DNA of 64,000 nt, taken from positions 1 to 64,000 of the forward strand of contig CAMWPB010000008.1 in NCBI GenBank assembly GCA_947176065.1. The letters are read 5' to 3'. Source of the DNA: an uncultured Lachnospiraceae bacterium (GTDB lineage Bacteria > Bacillota > Clostridia > Lachnospirales > Lachnospiraceae). Position 1 is the first letter of the stretch. Every line of letters begins with the position of its first letter. Positions 17,686 to 27,287 of this stretch are shown here, one piece after another. The notes under the pieces were generated by a model. It had not been told where the DNA came from. It saw only the letters and a list, made by a program, of their open reading frames with translations, and did not search any database. A program made the translations under genes and the position numbers.

Positions 17686-19212
17686 TCAGCCGCGCTGCCG
17701 TATGACAGGGCGTACGCTGTAGACCTCCTCAAAGAAGTCGGACCGCTTTGTAAACAGTCCTTTCTCCAGCGTAATATCCACCGACTCCTCCACGGTAATG
17801 ACAAGCTCCCGCTCCTTCAGCACCGCCTTTACGTCCTTAAACTTCTGCTTATGGCTGCGGTCAAGCCCGTTGGCCACCTTCAGTATGGCCGTCAGCTTCG
17901 CGATGGTCAGATAAGCCTCCCTGTCAATGGTACTGTTTCCGCCCATCACTTCCCAATAATCAAAGTCGATATGGTTGTATTTCACCACATTCGCCACGAT
18001 CTCCCGCTCCATGTGGGACAGGCCGATGATCTCCGTGGATATGATAATGTTGTAGGAGCACTCGCCCAGATTCACCAGGCTGATATACTTGCCGCAGTCG
18101 TGCAAAAGCGTGGCAATCCGCAGAAGCAGCCGCTCCCGCTTCCCCAACCCATGCACCTTCTTCATGCTGTCAAAGATAGTCAGGGCGATCTTCTCCAGCG
18201 TCTCGCCCCGGCGCCTGCTGCCCATATACCGTTTGCTTATGTTCTGTGCACAGGCAATGATATCCTGCTCAAAGTCATGCTCTTCCTTGATGATCTTATG
18301 CTTTTCCGCATATTCGTATGCCATGCCGTCGCATAACGTCACGCCCGGCGCCCAAATCATATTGGCGCCCATCATCTTGGCGATCCGGTTGATCAGGATA
18401 CCCGAAATGTAGAGAAGCGGAATGTTTTCCTCCGGCACATCCAGCGCCTTTGCCGCCTGCTGGTTCGACTTGGCACGAATCCGCTCCAAAAACTTTTCCA
18501 CGGCGGGCGCTTCCACGCTGCTCTCCTCCAAGCCCAAAACGTTCTTCCCCACAATGGCGGAAATATAGTCGTCCACCACGATAATGTTTTCGATCTGGCC
18601 CTCCCGCAGATACAGCTTCTTAAAGAGCATGATCTGGGAACTGACCATCTCGTCCAGAATCACCTCATACTGTCTGGGGCTGATATTCAGCCGTCCGAGC
18701 TGATCCTGAAGCCGCAGCACGCCCAGCCGCATATTCTGGGTTGTAACGAGGGTGTCCTTGTCAAAGAGGGAAATCTGTATGCTGCCGCCGCCGATATCCA
18801 CGATCGCTGTTCCCTTCTCCACGATCTTATTAAAACGCCCTCTGGAGGCAATCGCCTTGTAATTCAGGAAACGCTGCTCCGAGTTGCTGAGCACCTCGAT
18901 GCGGATGCCCGTGCGCTGGGCGATCTGATCCAGAACGATCATGGTATTTTCCGTCTCCCTGACCGCGCTGGTGCCGTAGGCGGTATAATCGTCCACCCGG
19001 TAGCTTTTCATAATATCCCTGTAATCCCGCAGCACCCGGGAAAGTTCGTCTACCCGGTCATAGCTCATCTTCCCCGTGGCAAAGGTGTCCGTCCCCAGAT
19101 CAATCCGATGCCTGATATGGTCGATCTCCCGCAGACCGTTTTTGGAAGAGATTTCAAATATTTTCATGCCCAGCTCATAGGAACCGACATCTATCGCCGC
19201 AAATGTTTTCAT
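17686..19212 (-). CDS. ppx: Ppx/GppA-type exopolyphosphatase
   Basis: 508 residues starting at ATG 19212, with GGAGG 7 nt upstream; an upstream extension to 19356 lies inside the preceding gene and is rejected. The N-terminal ASKHA fold shows AAIDVGSYELGM, YGTSAVRE and AIVDIGGGSIQIS. A C-terminal HD-type domain begins near residue 350 (LLHDCGKYI). It hydrolyses terminal phosphates of polyphosphate or the pentaphosphate of (p)ppGpp. It sits between an AAA+ ATPase gene and ppk. Confidence 0.94.
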   Translation of the reverse strand: MKTFAAIDVGSYELGMKIFEISSKNGLREIDHIRHRIDLGTDTFATGKMSYDRVDELSRVLRDYRDIMKSYRVDDYTAYGTSAVRETENTMIVLDQIAQRTGIRIEVLSNSEQRFLNYKAIASRGRFNKIVEKGTAIVDIGGGSIQISLFDKDTLVTTQNMRLGVLRLQDQLGRLNISPRQYEVILDEMVSSQIMLFKKLYLREGQIENIIVVDDYISAIVGKNVLGLEESSVEAPAVEKFLERIRAKSNQQAAKALDVPEENIPLLYISGILINRIAKMMGANMIWAPGVTLCDGMAYEYAEKHKIIKEEHDFEQDIIACAQNISKRYMGSRRRGETLEKIALTIFDSMKKVHGLGKRERLLLRIATLLHDCGKYISLVNLGECSYNIIISTEIIGLSHMEREIVANVVKYNHIDFDYWEVMGGNSTIDREAYLTIAKLTAILKVANGLDRSHKQKFKDVKAVLKERELVITVEESVDITLEKGLFTKRSDFFEEVYSVRPVIRQRG

Positions 19213-19243
19213 GCCTGCACCTCCACGTCTTCCAGAACACAGA

Positions 19244-20689
19244 TTAGTCCCCCGTTTTCTGACCGAGCAAAAAGTCAATGAACTGCTGCGCCGTCCTGCC
19301 GGAGAGTCCGCCGTGGGATAGCTCCCATTTATTCGCCAGAAGGAACAGGTCATCATCCGGCACCTTTAATCCGTTTCTCTCTGCCAGCGTCTTTACGATC
19401 TGCTGGAACTGTTTTTTATCCGGCGACCCGAAAAAGATGGTCACACCGAAGCGGTAAACCAGAGACAGCTTCTCCTGCACCGTGTCACCCGCGTGCATAT
19501 CCTCGTCCCGCCTGTCCGCCTTGTCGCTGTAATTTTCACGGATCAGGTGCCGTCTGTTGGAGGTCGCGTAAATCAGCACATTGGCAGGCTTTTTCTCCAG
19601 TCCGCCCTCGATCAGCGCCTTTAAATATTTGTATTCCACCTCGAAATCCTCGAAGCTCAGATCATCCATATATATGATAAACTTGTAATTCCGGTTTTTG
19701 AGCCGTCTGTTGGAGGTCGCGTAAATCAGCACATTGGCAGGCTTTTTCTCCAGTCCGCCCTCGATCAGCGCCTTTAAATATTTGTATTCCACCTCGAAAT
19801 CCTCGAAGCTCAGATCATCCATATATATGATAAACTTGTAATTCCGGTTTTTGAGCTGGGCGATCACCGCGTTCAAATCCTGGAACTGATGCTTGTACAG
19901 TTCAATAATACGCAGGCCCTTCTCGTAATATTCGTTGGCAATGGCCTTTACACAGGACGATTTTCCCGTACCGGCATCCCCGAACAACAGACAGTTGTTG
20001 GCTCGCCGCCCCGCCACAAAGGCCTCCGTATTCTCCCGCAGTTTCTTCTTGGGAAGCTCGTAGCCCACCAGATCATCCAGATATACATGTGCGATATTGC
20101 GTATCGGCACAATCGCCGCGCCATCCTCCGTGTGCTCCACCCGGAACGCCTTGTGCAGTCCCAGGTCTCCCACGCCGTACTCTCTGTAAAACTGGGTGAG
20201 CGTGGCTTTCATGGCCCCGGCGTTCTCATTTTTCACGAAATGCTGCGCCAGCGTGCAGATCCTGTCGCGAATCCGCCTGTTGTAGATCTTGCTGTCCGCG
20301 GAAGGCCCCTCATAGGCGAGAACAACGGCAAACTCCGGCGCTTTTAAAACCTCCATCATCTCCGTGAAGTCATAATCAAAAAACTCCTTGAAAATAGCGA
20401 TATCATGCAGCACCAGCTCATTGATGCTGCCCTCCACCTCTCCGCGCATCTCACAGGCGCAGCTATAGCTGTTTTCATTGTTCACCAGAAGATTTGTCAG
20501 ATAACAGTGCCAGAGGTTCCCGTAAAACCCATGATCCGCCGCCTGCTCGGAAAGCCGGTGCATACATCTGTAAAAGAGCGGTCTCGCCCTGCCGTCCCCG
20601 GACCGGTAATGCTCCATCAGCCAGACCACATCCCGCAGGATATCCCCGTCCGCAAACTCCTTATATATGATCAGTTCCTCTTCTCTCAT
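19244..20689 (-). CDS. AAA+ ATPase (DUF815-like) with duplicated Walker B segment
   Basis: 481-residue P-loop ATPase. Walker A is FGDAGTGKSS near residue 241. The next segment, from LKNRNYKF through the Walker B motif (IIYMDDLSFE) to sensor 1 (IYATSNRR), is present twice, as two identical 51-residue blocks (about 279-329 and 330-380). The rest fits the DUF815 family of single-domain AAA+ proteins, whose members I recall as about 430 residues. With the extra block the enzyme may be misfolded, or the duplication may be an assembly error. GGAGG precedes the ATG by 10 nt. It lies between pheA and ppx, 31 nt from ppx. Function is unknown. Confidence 0.85.
   Translation of the reverse strand: MREEELIIYKEFADGDILRDVVWLMEHYRSGDGRARPLFYRCMHRLSEQAADHGFYGNLWHCYLTNLLVNNENSYSCACEMRGEVEGSINELVLHDIAIFKEFFDYDFTEMMEVLKAPEFAVVLAYEGPSADSKIYNRRIRDRICTLAQHFVKNENAGAMKATLTQFYREYGVGDLGLHKAFRVEHTEDGAAIVPIRNIAHVYLDDLVGYELPKKKLRENTEAFVAGRRANNCLLFGDAGTGKSSCVKAIANEYYEKGLRIIELYKHQFQDLNAVIAQLKNRNYKFIIYMDDLSFEDFEVEYKYLKALIEGGLEKKPANVLIYATSNRRLKNRNYKFIIYMDDLSFEDFEVEYKYLKALIEGGLEKKPANVLIYATSNRRHLIRENYSDKADRRDEDMHAGDTVQEKLSLVYRFGVTIFFGSPDKKQFQQIVKTLAERNGLKVPDDDLFLLANKWELSHGGLSGRTAQQFIDFLLGQKTGD
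19550..19855. repeat. 153-nt perfect tandem direct repeat inside the AAA+ gene
   Basis: Unit 1 spans about 19550-19702 and unit 2 about 19703-19855. The translated blocks are identical residue for residue and the frame is kept. The junctions share only a short GC microhomology, as expected for replication slippage or a local duplication. It covers Walker B and sensor 1. Confidence 0.9.
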
Positions 20690-20716
20690 CGTTCCTTATC
20701 CTCCGCCGATTATTGC

Positions 20717-20811
20717 AGAGAATGCCTGCTTTTTGGCATTCTCTTATGCGAGACATAGTACTTCTTGGCGTTCCGTCCAATGGCGGAACGTCTTTAGAAG
20801 TACTTCTCGCA
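20717..20811 (-). repeat. composite post-stop hairpin element, copy 1 (after pheA)
   Basis: Part B (20747-20811) starts next to the pheA stop codon. It pairs GCGAG/CTCGC, then AGTACTTCT/AGAAGTACT, then GTTCCG/CGGAAC, separated by asymmetric internal loops (ACAT against T; TGGC against GTCTTT). Part A (20717-20744) is AGAGAATGCC/GGCATTCTCT with a T-rich 8-nt loop. The whole fills most of the gap before the AAA+ gene. Related copies follow pnp and the amino-acid-binding protein gene. Confidence 0.8.
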
Positions 20812-21939
20812 TTAGTAATTGCCCAGTATTCTCAAGTTGCGCGCCTCGTCCCGCAGTCCCCGCAGGGCGTTCTTCACCGCGCCGTCCGCAAAATTCCCCT
20901 CAAAGTCGATAAAAAAGCGGTACTCCCAATTTCGGTCCTCGATAGGACGGCTCTCAATCTTCGTCATGTTGAGATTGTTATAGATAAAATGGGACAGCAT
21001 ATGATAGAGCGAACCGCTCTCGTGGGGCACCTCCAGACAAATGCTGATCTTCCCCGCATCCTTCCTGAATATCTTCTGGTTGGTGACAATAATGAAGCGG
21101 GTGGAATTGGTATCCGACTGGTTGACGCCCTGCTCCAGAATCTCCAGACCATAAATCTCCGCCGCCTGAGCGCTTGCGATAGCCGCCTGGGTTTTGTCCC
21201 CCTCCCCGCTCACCTTGCGGGCTGCAAAGGCGTTATTTTTCAGACTCACCTGTCTCCAGTCCTCGTGTTCATTTAAATATCTGGCGCTCTGCATCAGCGA
21301 CTGCGGATGGGAGTACACCGTCCTAATCTGCGAAAGCGACGTCCCCGGCACGCCCAGCAGACAATGCTCGATCTCTATGATCTGTTCCCCCACGATATAA
21401 TTCTCAAACTCCGCCAGCAGATCGTAAATCTCACTGACAATTCCCGCCGTGGAATTTTCGATGGGCAGTACCGCAAAATCCGCGCTCCCCTCCTCGATTG
21501 CCGACATGGCATCCCTGAAAGTCTCCACATGAAAGCTCTTCACCTGCTCCCCGAAATAGCGAAACATCGCCATCTGGGAGTAGGAGCCCTCCGCTCCCTG
21601 AAAGACCACTCTGGCATGCTCCGTCTCCAGCCTGTCCACCCCGATAAAGGGCAGCCTTCCCAGAGATCCCGCCTCCACTAACTTCTTATACTGGAGCTTC
21701 CTGCTCATGGACATAATCTGCTCAAACAGCTCCTGCACACCATGGGCATTAAATGGGTCATGGGTGAGAGAACGCACTTTCTTAAGCTTCTCCTCCTCCC
21801 GCTCCCTGTCAAAAACCTTCTTTCCCGTCTCAATCTTATAATCGGCCACTTGAGAGGAAATTGCCATACGCTCCTCATAGAGCGCCACAATTTTCCCGTC
21901 AATCCCGTCAAGCTGCTCCCGCAGTTCCAGTAAATCCAT
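20812..21939 (-). CDS. pheA: bifunctional chorismate mutase / prephenate dehydratase
   Basis: Makes phenylpyruvate from chorismate for phenylalanine synthesis. 375 residues: an AroQ chorismate mutase helix bundle (about 1-90), a prephenate dehydratase domain (about 110-285, with FQGAEGSYSQMA and ENSTAGIV), and a C-terminal ACT domain (about 298-375) with GSLYHML and ESRP, the phenylalanine-binding signature, so feedback inhibition is expected. AGGA precedes the ATG. It is first in the minus-strand run leading into the AAA+/ppx/ppk genes, with the composite hairpin element in between. Confidence 0.96.
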   Translation of the reverse strand: MDLLELREQLDGIDGKIVALYEERMAISSQVADYKIETGKKVFDREREEEKLKKVRSLTHDPFNAHGVQELFEQIMSMSRKLQYKKLVEAGSLGRLPFIGVDRLETEHARVVFQGAEGSYSQMAMFRYFGEQVKSFHVETFRDAMSAIEEGSADFAVLPIENSTAGIVSEIYDLLAEFENYIVGEQIIEIEHCLLGVPGTSLSQIRTVYSHPQSLMQSARYLNEHEDWRQVSLKNNAFAARKVSGEGDKTQAAIASAQAAEIYGLEILEQGVNQSDTNSTRFIIVTNQKIFRKDAGKISICLEVPHESGSLYHMLSHFIYNNLNMTKIESRPIEDRNWEYRFFIDFEGNFADGAVKNALRGLRDEARNLRILGNY

Positions 21940-21993
21940 TTTTCCTGTCCTTTCCCGTTCGTATTCCTCTATAAAGTTTACCGCAATTTGTTC

Positions 21994-22022
21994 TTGATAG
22001 CAAGCGGCTTTCCAGATATAAT
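21994..22022 (+). promoter_or_regulatory. promoter of the propeller-like protein gene
   Basis: TTGATA at 21994-21999 and TATAAT at 22017-22022, spacing 17 nt, 38 nt before the start codon. It lies in the divergent gap with pheA. Confidence 0.75.
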
Positions 22023-22060
22023 AGTAGTGTTACACGGTAGCTTTTCAGGAGGAGAACCCA

Positions 22061-23098
22061 ATGACCAGCAAGCAAAAGAATATCCTGATTCTTTCTATAG
22101 CAGGAGTTATTTTATTAATCCTGTTCGTATTTGTTATACTGAGCGGGCGTATTCCCATGAACGACGAATTTACCGTCGGGAACACGCCCGGAAACCTGAA
22201 CAATGGCGGATATTTCTGCGAGATGGACGGGCGGGTGTATTTTGCCAACGCCTACGACAATTTCGCCCTATACTCCATGAACCCGGACGAAACGGATCTG
22301 GTTAAATTTAACGAGGGTGCAGTTTCTTCCATCAATGCTGCGGGAAACTATCTCTACTACGCTCAGGTCAGCGGCGGTACTGAGTCCGGCGGCATCGGCA
22401 GCGCCGTGCGTATGGCCGGTATCTACCGGAGCAACCTGAAAGGGAAATCCGTGGTCGGCTTAGACCGCTGCGATATCGTCAGTATGCAGCTTTGCGGCAA
22501 CTACCTCTACTATGAGAAATACGACAAACAGATCGGCACTTCCTTAGATAAAGTGCGTATTGATAAAAAGGACAGACAGACCGTGGCGGAGGCGATCATC
22601 AATCCCAACTGCTATGTAAACGGCAAAATCTACTACAACGGCACCGCGGAGGATCATTACCTCCACGCCCTTGACGTCGCCACGGACAGGGACTCTATAG
22701 TCTGGCAGGGAAATATCTGGAATCCCATCCTTCAGGACGGTTACGTCTATTACATGGACGTGGGGGAAAACTACCGGCTGTGCCGCTATAATCTGTCCAA
22801 CAATGTGGTGGAAGTTCTGACCAATGACCGTATCGACATGTTCAATGTCTACGGCAATTACATATACTATCAGGTCAGCTCTGCCGACTCCCCGGCCCTC
22901 AAGCGGATGATGACCGACGGCAGCTCACAGGAAACCGTACGGGAAGGCGTGTACCAGAACATCAACATCACCTCCGAGTATGTGTACTTTAATTCCTTTA
23001 ACGAGTCTACGCCCGTATATAAAACCTACACCTACGGTCCGATCAATGTGACCACCTTTGATGCCGCAAAGGAAGCGGCGCTGGAAAATCTCAAATGA
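22061..23098 (+). CDS. membrane-anchored DUF5050-like propeller protein
   Basis: 345 residues with CAGGAGGAG before the ATG. An N-terminal membrane helix (about 8-30) is followed by an extracytoplasmic region of short repeats. Each repeat pairs a GNYLYY- or GYVYYMD-like strand with a Asp/Asn-rich strand (YSMNPDETD, RYNLSNN, RMMTDGSS). This is typical of DUF5050 beta-propeller-like proteins. Their function is unknown; an exported binding or sensing role is inferred. Transcribed alone, from its own promoter to a strong terminator. Confidence 0.8.
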   Translation: MTSKQKNILILSIAGVILLILFVFVILSGRIPMNDEFTVGNTPGNLNNGGYFCEMDGRVYFANAYDNFALYSMNPDETDLVKFNEGAVSSINAAGNYLYYAQVSGGTESGGIGSAVRMAGIYRSNLKGKSVVGLDRCDIVSMQLCGNYLYYEKYDKQIGTSLDKVRIDKKDRQTVAEAIINPNCYVNGKIYYNGTAEDHYLHALDVATDRDSIVWQGNIWNPILQDGYVYYMDVGENYRLCRYNLSNNVVEVLTNDRIDMFNVYGNYIYYQVSSADSPALKRMMTDGSSQETVREGVYQNINITSEYVYFNSFNESTPVYKTYTYGPINVTTFDAAKEAALENLK

Positions 23099-23103
23099 GC
23101 GAA

Positions 23104-23128
23104 GGGACTGCGTGCGCAGTCCCTTTTT
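23104..23128 (+). terminator. intrinsic terminator
   Basis: GGGACTGCG (23104-23112) pairs with CGCAGTCCC (23115-23123), followed by five T, six nt after the propeller-like gene stop. Confidence 0.9.
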
Positions 23129-23157
23129 CTGTCTGTTCTCCTGATTCTCTATATCAT

Positions 23158-24000
23158 TCAATCCGATAACACGTGTTTTTCTCCGCTCCGCTCCACATCC
23201 GCCAAAAGCTCCATCACCGATTTTCCAAAAACGGGATGTTTCTCATAGGGGGCAATCTGTGAAAGCGGTTTCAATACGAAGTCGCGGTTTTGCATATCCC
23301 TGTGGGGGATCGTCAGCTTCTTCGTGTCCATCACGCTTCCCTCATAGAGAAGAATGTCCAGATCCAGCGTTCTCGGCCCCCAGCGCTCCTTCCGTTCTCT
23401 GGCCTGTGCCCTCTCAATCGCCTGCAGCGTCTCCAGAAGCTCCTCAGGCGTATAGAGCGTCTCAATGGACAGCGCGCCGTTCAAATAATCCGCCTGCTCC
23501 ACACCGCCGTAGGGCGTCGTCTCCACCCAGTCCGAAACGCGCAGCACCCTGCACTTTTTATCTCCGAGCAGCGCATCCACCGCCGCGCTTAAGTGCGCCC
23601 TCTTATCCCCGATATTGGAACCGCAGGCGATATATACCCGCCGCCAGCCCCTCGTAATCTTTACGGAAACCGAACCGAAGGGAACCGTGATCGGCGCTTC
23701 CGGCTTTTTCACTTCCATGGTGACCTGTCTTACATAGGGAAACTGTAAAAGCAGCGCCTCCGAAGCCCTTTCCGCCGCCGTCTCAATCAGCTTATACGTG
23801 TGCTCCGTGAGAAATGTGTGCAGGAACCGGCATACCACGCCGTAATTCGTGGATAATCCCAGATCATCCGCCATGCCTGCCGCTCTGGTATCCGTATCCA
23901 TCGCCACGCTGACATAAAAATTCTGCCCCTTCTCATTCTCCTGCTGATATACCCCGTGATAGGCATATATCTGCAGATCCTCCACAATAATCTGATCCAT
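23158..24000 (-). CDS. folBK: fused dihydroneopterin aldolase / HPPK
   Basis: 280-residue fusion covering two consecutive folate steps. The first 115 residues are FolB (dihydroneopterin aldolase; EDLQIYAYHGV). The remainder is FolK, which pyrophosphorylates 6-hydroxymethyl-dihydropterin (ACGSNIGDK, then RWGPRTLDLDILLY). The ATG at 24000 is chosen over a TTG at 24006 because AAGGAG lies 10 nt upstream. It follows folP by 23 nt and ends the operon. FolB-FolK fusions are common in Clostridia. Confidence 0.95.
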   Translation of the reverse strand: MDQIIVEDLQIYAYHGVYQQENEKGQNFYVSVAMDTDTRAAGMADDLGLSTNYGVVCRFLHTFLTEHTYKLIETAAERASEALLLQFPYVRQVTMEVKKPEAPITVPFGSVSVKITRGWRRVYIACGSNIGDKRAHLSAAVDALLGDKKCRVLRVSDWVETTPYGGVEQADYLNGALSIETLYTPEELLETLQAIERAQARERKERWGPRTLDLDILLYEGSVMDTKKLTIPHRDMQNRDFVLKPLSQIAPYEKHPVFGKSVMELLADVERSGEKHVLSD

Positions 24001-24023
24001 TGCCAAGCGGCTCCTTCCCTGCC

Positions 24024-24839
24024 TTAGTTTTTGTAACCGTCGCGGATTGCCTCCGTCATCTTCACGGCGCGGGCATTCTCCTTCACATCGTGTACCCGCA
24101 CAAACATAACGCCCTGCTGTACGCCGTAGACGGTAGTCACCAGAGTACCCTCCACGCGCTCGTTCACGGGAAGATCCAGTCCCATGCCCACCACGGACTT
24201 GCGGCTTGCGCCGAGAAGCAGCGGATAGCCGAGGGAGTGGAATTTCTGCAGATTGTCTATGATCTCAAGGTTGTTCTCATAGCTCTTGCCGTAGCCGATG
24301 CCGGGGTCCAGAATGATCTTGTCATAAGCGATCCCTCTGCTGCTTGCGAGCTCAAGAGAGGACTCCAGATCCCAGAATATCTCCTCAATCAGGTTAGAAT
24401 ACTTCGCCTCTTTACGGTTATGCGCCAGACAGCAGGGAAGCCCCGACTCCGCAATCACCTGCGCCATGTTTTCATCATACTTTAACCCCCAGATATCATT
24501 AATCATATCCACGCCCGCCGCAATACCGGCCTTCGCCACCTCGGACTTGTATGTATCCAGAGAAATCGGAACATTAAATCTGGATTTAATCGCTTCGATC
24601 ACAGGAGCCACCCTGTCGATCTCCTCCTGCACGGAAATCTGTGTGTAACCGGGTCTGGTAGACTCTCCGCCCACGTCCACGATATCCATACCATCCGTTA
24701 TCATTTTTTCCACGTGATATAATGCCTGATCCAGATTGTTATACTTCCCTCCGTCAGAAAAAGAATCAGGTGTTACGTTGAGTATTCCCATCACATAAGC
24801 ATGTCCTTTTGTTCTGAAATCCCTCTGTCCTATCCTCAT
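24024..24839 (-). CDS. folP: dihydropteroate synthase
   Basis: Joins p-aminobenzoate to the pterin pyrophosphate; the sulfonamide target. 271 residues of TIM-barrel type with GILNVTPDSFSDGG near the N-terminus, GGESTRPG, and a C-terminal SRKSVVG region for pterin/phosphate binding. GGAGG lies 8 nt before the ATG. It lies between folE and folBK in a folate operon. Confidence 0.96.
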   Translation of the reverse strand: MRIGQRDFRTKGHAYVMGILNVTPDSFSDGGKYNNLDQALYHVEKMITDGMDIVDVGGESTRPGYTQISVQEEIDRVAPVIEAIKSRFNVPISLDTYKSEVAKAGIAAGVDMINDIWGLKYDENMAQVIAESGLPCCLAHNRKEAKYSNLIEEIFWDLESSLELASSRGIAYDKIILDPGIGYGKSYENNLEIIDNLQKFHSLGYPLLLGASRKSVVGMGLDLPVNERVEGTLVTTVYGVQQGVMFVRVHDVKENARAVKMTEAIRDGYKN

Positions 24840-24888
24840 TTTCCTATCCTCCGTGATTTTTATTGTATGACTGCTTATCCACAGGATT

Positions 24889-25476
24889 TTACATTGCTAA
24901 ATCCTGATTAAACACTTTATCTTCTCCAAGCATCCGAAAGAACAAATCCTGCCACTTCGGCTCTTCCTGAAAACAGCCTCTGGACGCCAGCGTCATCGTC
25001 CTGCTCCCGGGCTTCTCCACCCCGCGCATGGTCATGCACAGATGCTCCGCCTCCAGCATAACGATCGCGCCCTGCGGCTTCAGGTGCTCCATGACAGCCT
25101 CCACGATCTGGCTGGTCATCTGCTCCTGAATCTGGGGCCTTCTGGCATAAACCTCCACCGTTCTCGCCAGCTTGCTCAATCCGACCACTTTTCCGTCCGG
25201 GAGATATGCGATATGCGCCTTCCCGTAAAACGGCATCAGATGGTGCTCACAAATAGAATAAAAGGTGATATTTTTTACCAGAACAATCTCGTTGCTCTCC
25301 ACGGCAAACGTCTTCGCCAGATGTTCTCCCGCATTCTCATCCATTCCCGCAAAAATTTCCCCGTACATGCGGGCAATCCTGTCCGGCGTTTCCCGCAGCC
25401 CCTCTCTGTTCACATCCTCGCCGATGCCCTCCAAAAGCAGCCTGACCGCCTCTTCAATTTTTCTCTGATCTACCAT
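24889..25476 (-). CDS. folE: GTP cyclohydrolase I
   Basis: Converts GTP to dihydroneopterin triphosphate, the first folate step. 195 residues with the zinc-site motif [10 protein letters not shown] and a second HLCMTMRG motif, both typical of FolE1. Its start lies 23 nt inside the end of folC, so the two are translationally coupled. A 49-nt gap separates it from folP. Confidence 0.96.
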   Translation of the reverse strand: MVDQRKIEEAVRLLLEGIGEDVNREGLRETPDRIARMYGEIFAGMDENAGEHLAKTFAVESNEIVLVKNITFYSICEHHLMPFYGKAHIAYLPDGKVVGLSKLARTVEVYARRPQIQEQMTSQIVEAVMEHLKPQGAIVMLEAEHLCMTMRGVEKPGSRTMTLASRGCFQEEPKWQDLFFRMLGEDKVFNQDLAM

Positions 25477-26785
25477 GGGTGTCTCTCCTGATCGTATCTC
25501 TGTGCCCGACTGTATCCATCAGTTCTCCCAGATAGGAAAGAGAGCCGAAGGCAACGATAACGGCATCCTTATCCTTCCCCGTCAGGAGGTACGCGATCTC
25601 CACCGCCTCCTGCACACTGTCCGCGGCCGTCACGGCCCGGTGATACTCTCTGGCCGCCTGCGCCAGCTCCAGCGCCGGCAGCGCGCGCTCCTTCACGGGC
25701 GGCGTCACGGTAATGATATGGGATGCCAGTGTGGAGGTATGCCGAATCACTTTGTCATATTCTTTGTCCTGTAACATTCCCATTATATAAATTATTTTCC
25801 TGTTTGTAAAATAAAAACGAATACTTTCAGCCAATTTTTTAGCGGCATCCTCGTTATGCGCACCGTCTGCTATAAAGAGCGGCCTCTTCGCAATCACGTC
25901 GAAGCGCCCCGGCCATTTCGCGCCAAAAAGCCCCCGCCGCAGCTTCTCCTCCGGCACCTTGAAACCGCACCTTATAAGCGCAAGAACCGTCTCCACCGCC
26001 AAAACCGCATTCTCAATCTGAAACTGTCCCAGCATGGATATTTCCAGATCTTTATACTTATCGTAATCAAAGCTCTGCTTCGTCACGCCGTACCTGATCC
26101 GCTTCGCGCGGGATATGTCAGCCGTGAGAAACTTTCCCTTTTTGAGAAGGGCAGACTGCCGCAGAATCTTCATCACTTCCGGCGTCTGCTTTGTGGATAT
26201 AACATAACACTTGTTTTTTATAATACCCGACTTGGCGAGCGCAATCTCCTCCAGACTCTCCCCCAGAATGTCCATATGGTCCATGCTGATGGAGGCAAAA
26301 ACCGCCGCCAGTGTCGTACTCACCACGTTTGTGGCGTCCAGCGCGCCGCCGAGTCCTGTCTCCAGCACCACCAGATCGCATTCCTTATCCAGAAAATACA
26401 AAAAGGCAACAGCCGTTTCCACCTCAAAAAGAGTAGGCTGCCCATCCCCCTCCGCCTCCATCCGCTCCGCAGCCGCCTTTACCGGCTCCAGATACTTGCA
26501 AAGCCCCGACTGCGTAATCTCACGGCCATTCACCTGAAACCGTTCCCTGTAGTCCTTCACGGTGGGAGAAATATATCTGCCGACCCGGTATCCCGCTTCC
26601 TGCATAATCGTGGAAATATAGGCAAGCGTCGAACCCTTGCCATTGGTCCCGGCAATGTGCACAAACTTCAGTTTATCCTGCGGATCGCCCAGCGCTGCAC
26701 ACAGCCGGCGCATGGTATCCAGCCCCATGACGCTGCCAAGAGGCCGCAATTCGTCTATATACTGCATGGCTTCACGGTAGTTCAT
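25454..26785 (-). CDS. folC: folylpolyglutamate/dihydrofolate synthase
   Basis: Adds glutamate to dihydropteroate and folates. 443 residues; a Mur-ligase-like ATP site ([11 protein letters not shown]) near residue 44, the omega-loop region ([13 protein letters not shown]), SMDHMDILG, and a C-terminal domain with [14 protein letters not shown] precedes the ATG. It is the first gene of folC-folE-folP-folBK, divergent from a small membrane protein gene. Confidence 0.95.
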   Translation of the reverse strand: MNYREAMQYIDELRPLGSVMGLDTMRRLCAALGDPQDKLKFVHIAGTNGKGSTLAYISTIMQEAGYRVGRYISPTVKDYRERFQVNGREITQSGLCKYLEPVKAAAERMEAEGDGQPTLFEVETAVAFLYFLDKECDLVVLETGLGGALDATNVVSTTLAAVFASISMDHMDILGESLEEIALAKSGIIKNKCYVISTKQTPEVMKILRQSALLKKGKFLTADISRAKRIRYGVTKQSFDYDKYKDLEISMLGQFQIENAVLAVETVLALIRCGFKVPEEKLRRGLFGAKWPGRFDVIAKRPLFIADGAHNEDAAKKLAESIRFYFTNRKIIYIMGMLQDKEYDKVIRHTSTLASHIITVTPPVKERALPALELAQAAREYHRAVTAADSVQEAVEIAYLLTGKDKDAVIVAFGSLSYLGELMDTVGHRDTIRRDTHGRSEKN

Positions 26786-26885
26786 GGCTCTCCCCTTTCT
26801 CCCATCTTACTCATTCCGTTTTAAAACAGAATCCCCGGGCCGCACCGCATGTATAAATGGGCCGGAACCGGGCAATACTGTCACT

Positions 26886-27287
26886 ATGAAAAAATTTTTG
26901 CACAACTTCATTCACTGCGGCCTGCTGGGGTGGTTTCTGGAAATCACCTTCACGGCCTTTCATGCCTTCCGCAGGCGTGATTTAAAACTTCCCGGCGCGA
27001 CATCCGTCTGGATGTTTCCCATTTACGGTCTGGCCGCCTTTCTTTCGCCGGTGTGCCGGCTGCTGAAAAACCGCTCCCTGCTGTTTCGCGGACTGACCTA
27101 CACGGGACTGATCTTCACCGGGGAATTTCTCACCGGCATATGGTTAAACCGCCGGGAACTCTGCCCCTGGAATTATGAGCGCTCCCGCTGGAATCTGTCC
27201 GGAGTGATCCGTCTCGACTTCGCCCCCTGCTGGTTTGTCACGGGTCTTCTCTTCGAGCGCCTTCTCCGGGAAAACGATTCCATTTAA
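26886..27287 (+). CDS. small membrane protein, CmpB-type ABC-transporter-like family
   Basis: 133 residues from the ATG at 26886; an upstream extension lacks membrane character and a good ribosome site. Several hydrophobic segments and the GATSVWMFPIYGLA and CPWNYE motifs match the putative ABC-transporter type IV (CmpB) family of unknown function. No ATPase partner adjoins it. The Shine-Dalgarno site is weak. Its stop overlaps the convergent PH-domain gene by 4 nt. Confidence 0.7.
   Translation: MKKFLHNFIHCGLLGWFLEITFTAFHAFRRRDLKLPGATSVWMFPIYGLAAFLSPVCRLLKNRSLLFRGLTYTGLIFTGEFLTGIWLNRRELCPWNYERSRWNLSGVIRLDFAPCWFVTGLLFERLLRENDSI

Noticed and set aside
19213..19356. N-terminal extension of the exopolyphosphatase
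   Set aside because: It overlaps the end of the AAA+ gene. The ATG at 19212 has GGAGG at ideal spacing and gives the normal family N-terminus.
19550..19855. CRISPR-like or minisatellite array
   Set aside because: Only two long units without spacers, in frame inside a protein gene; it is a tandem duplication.
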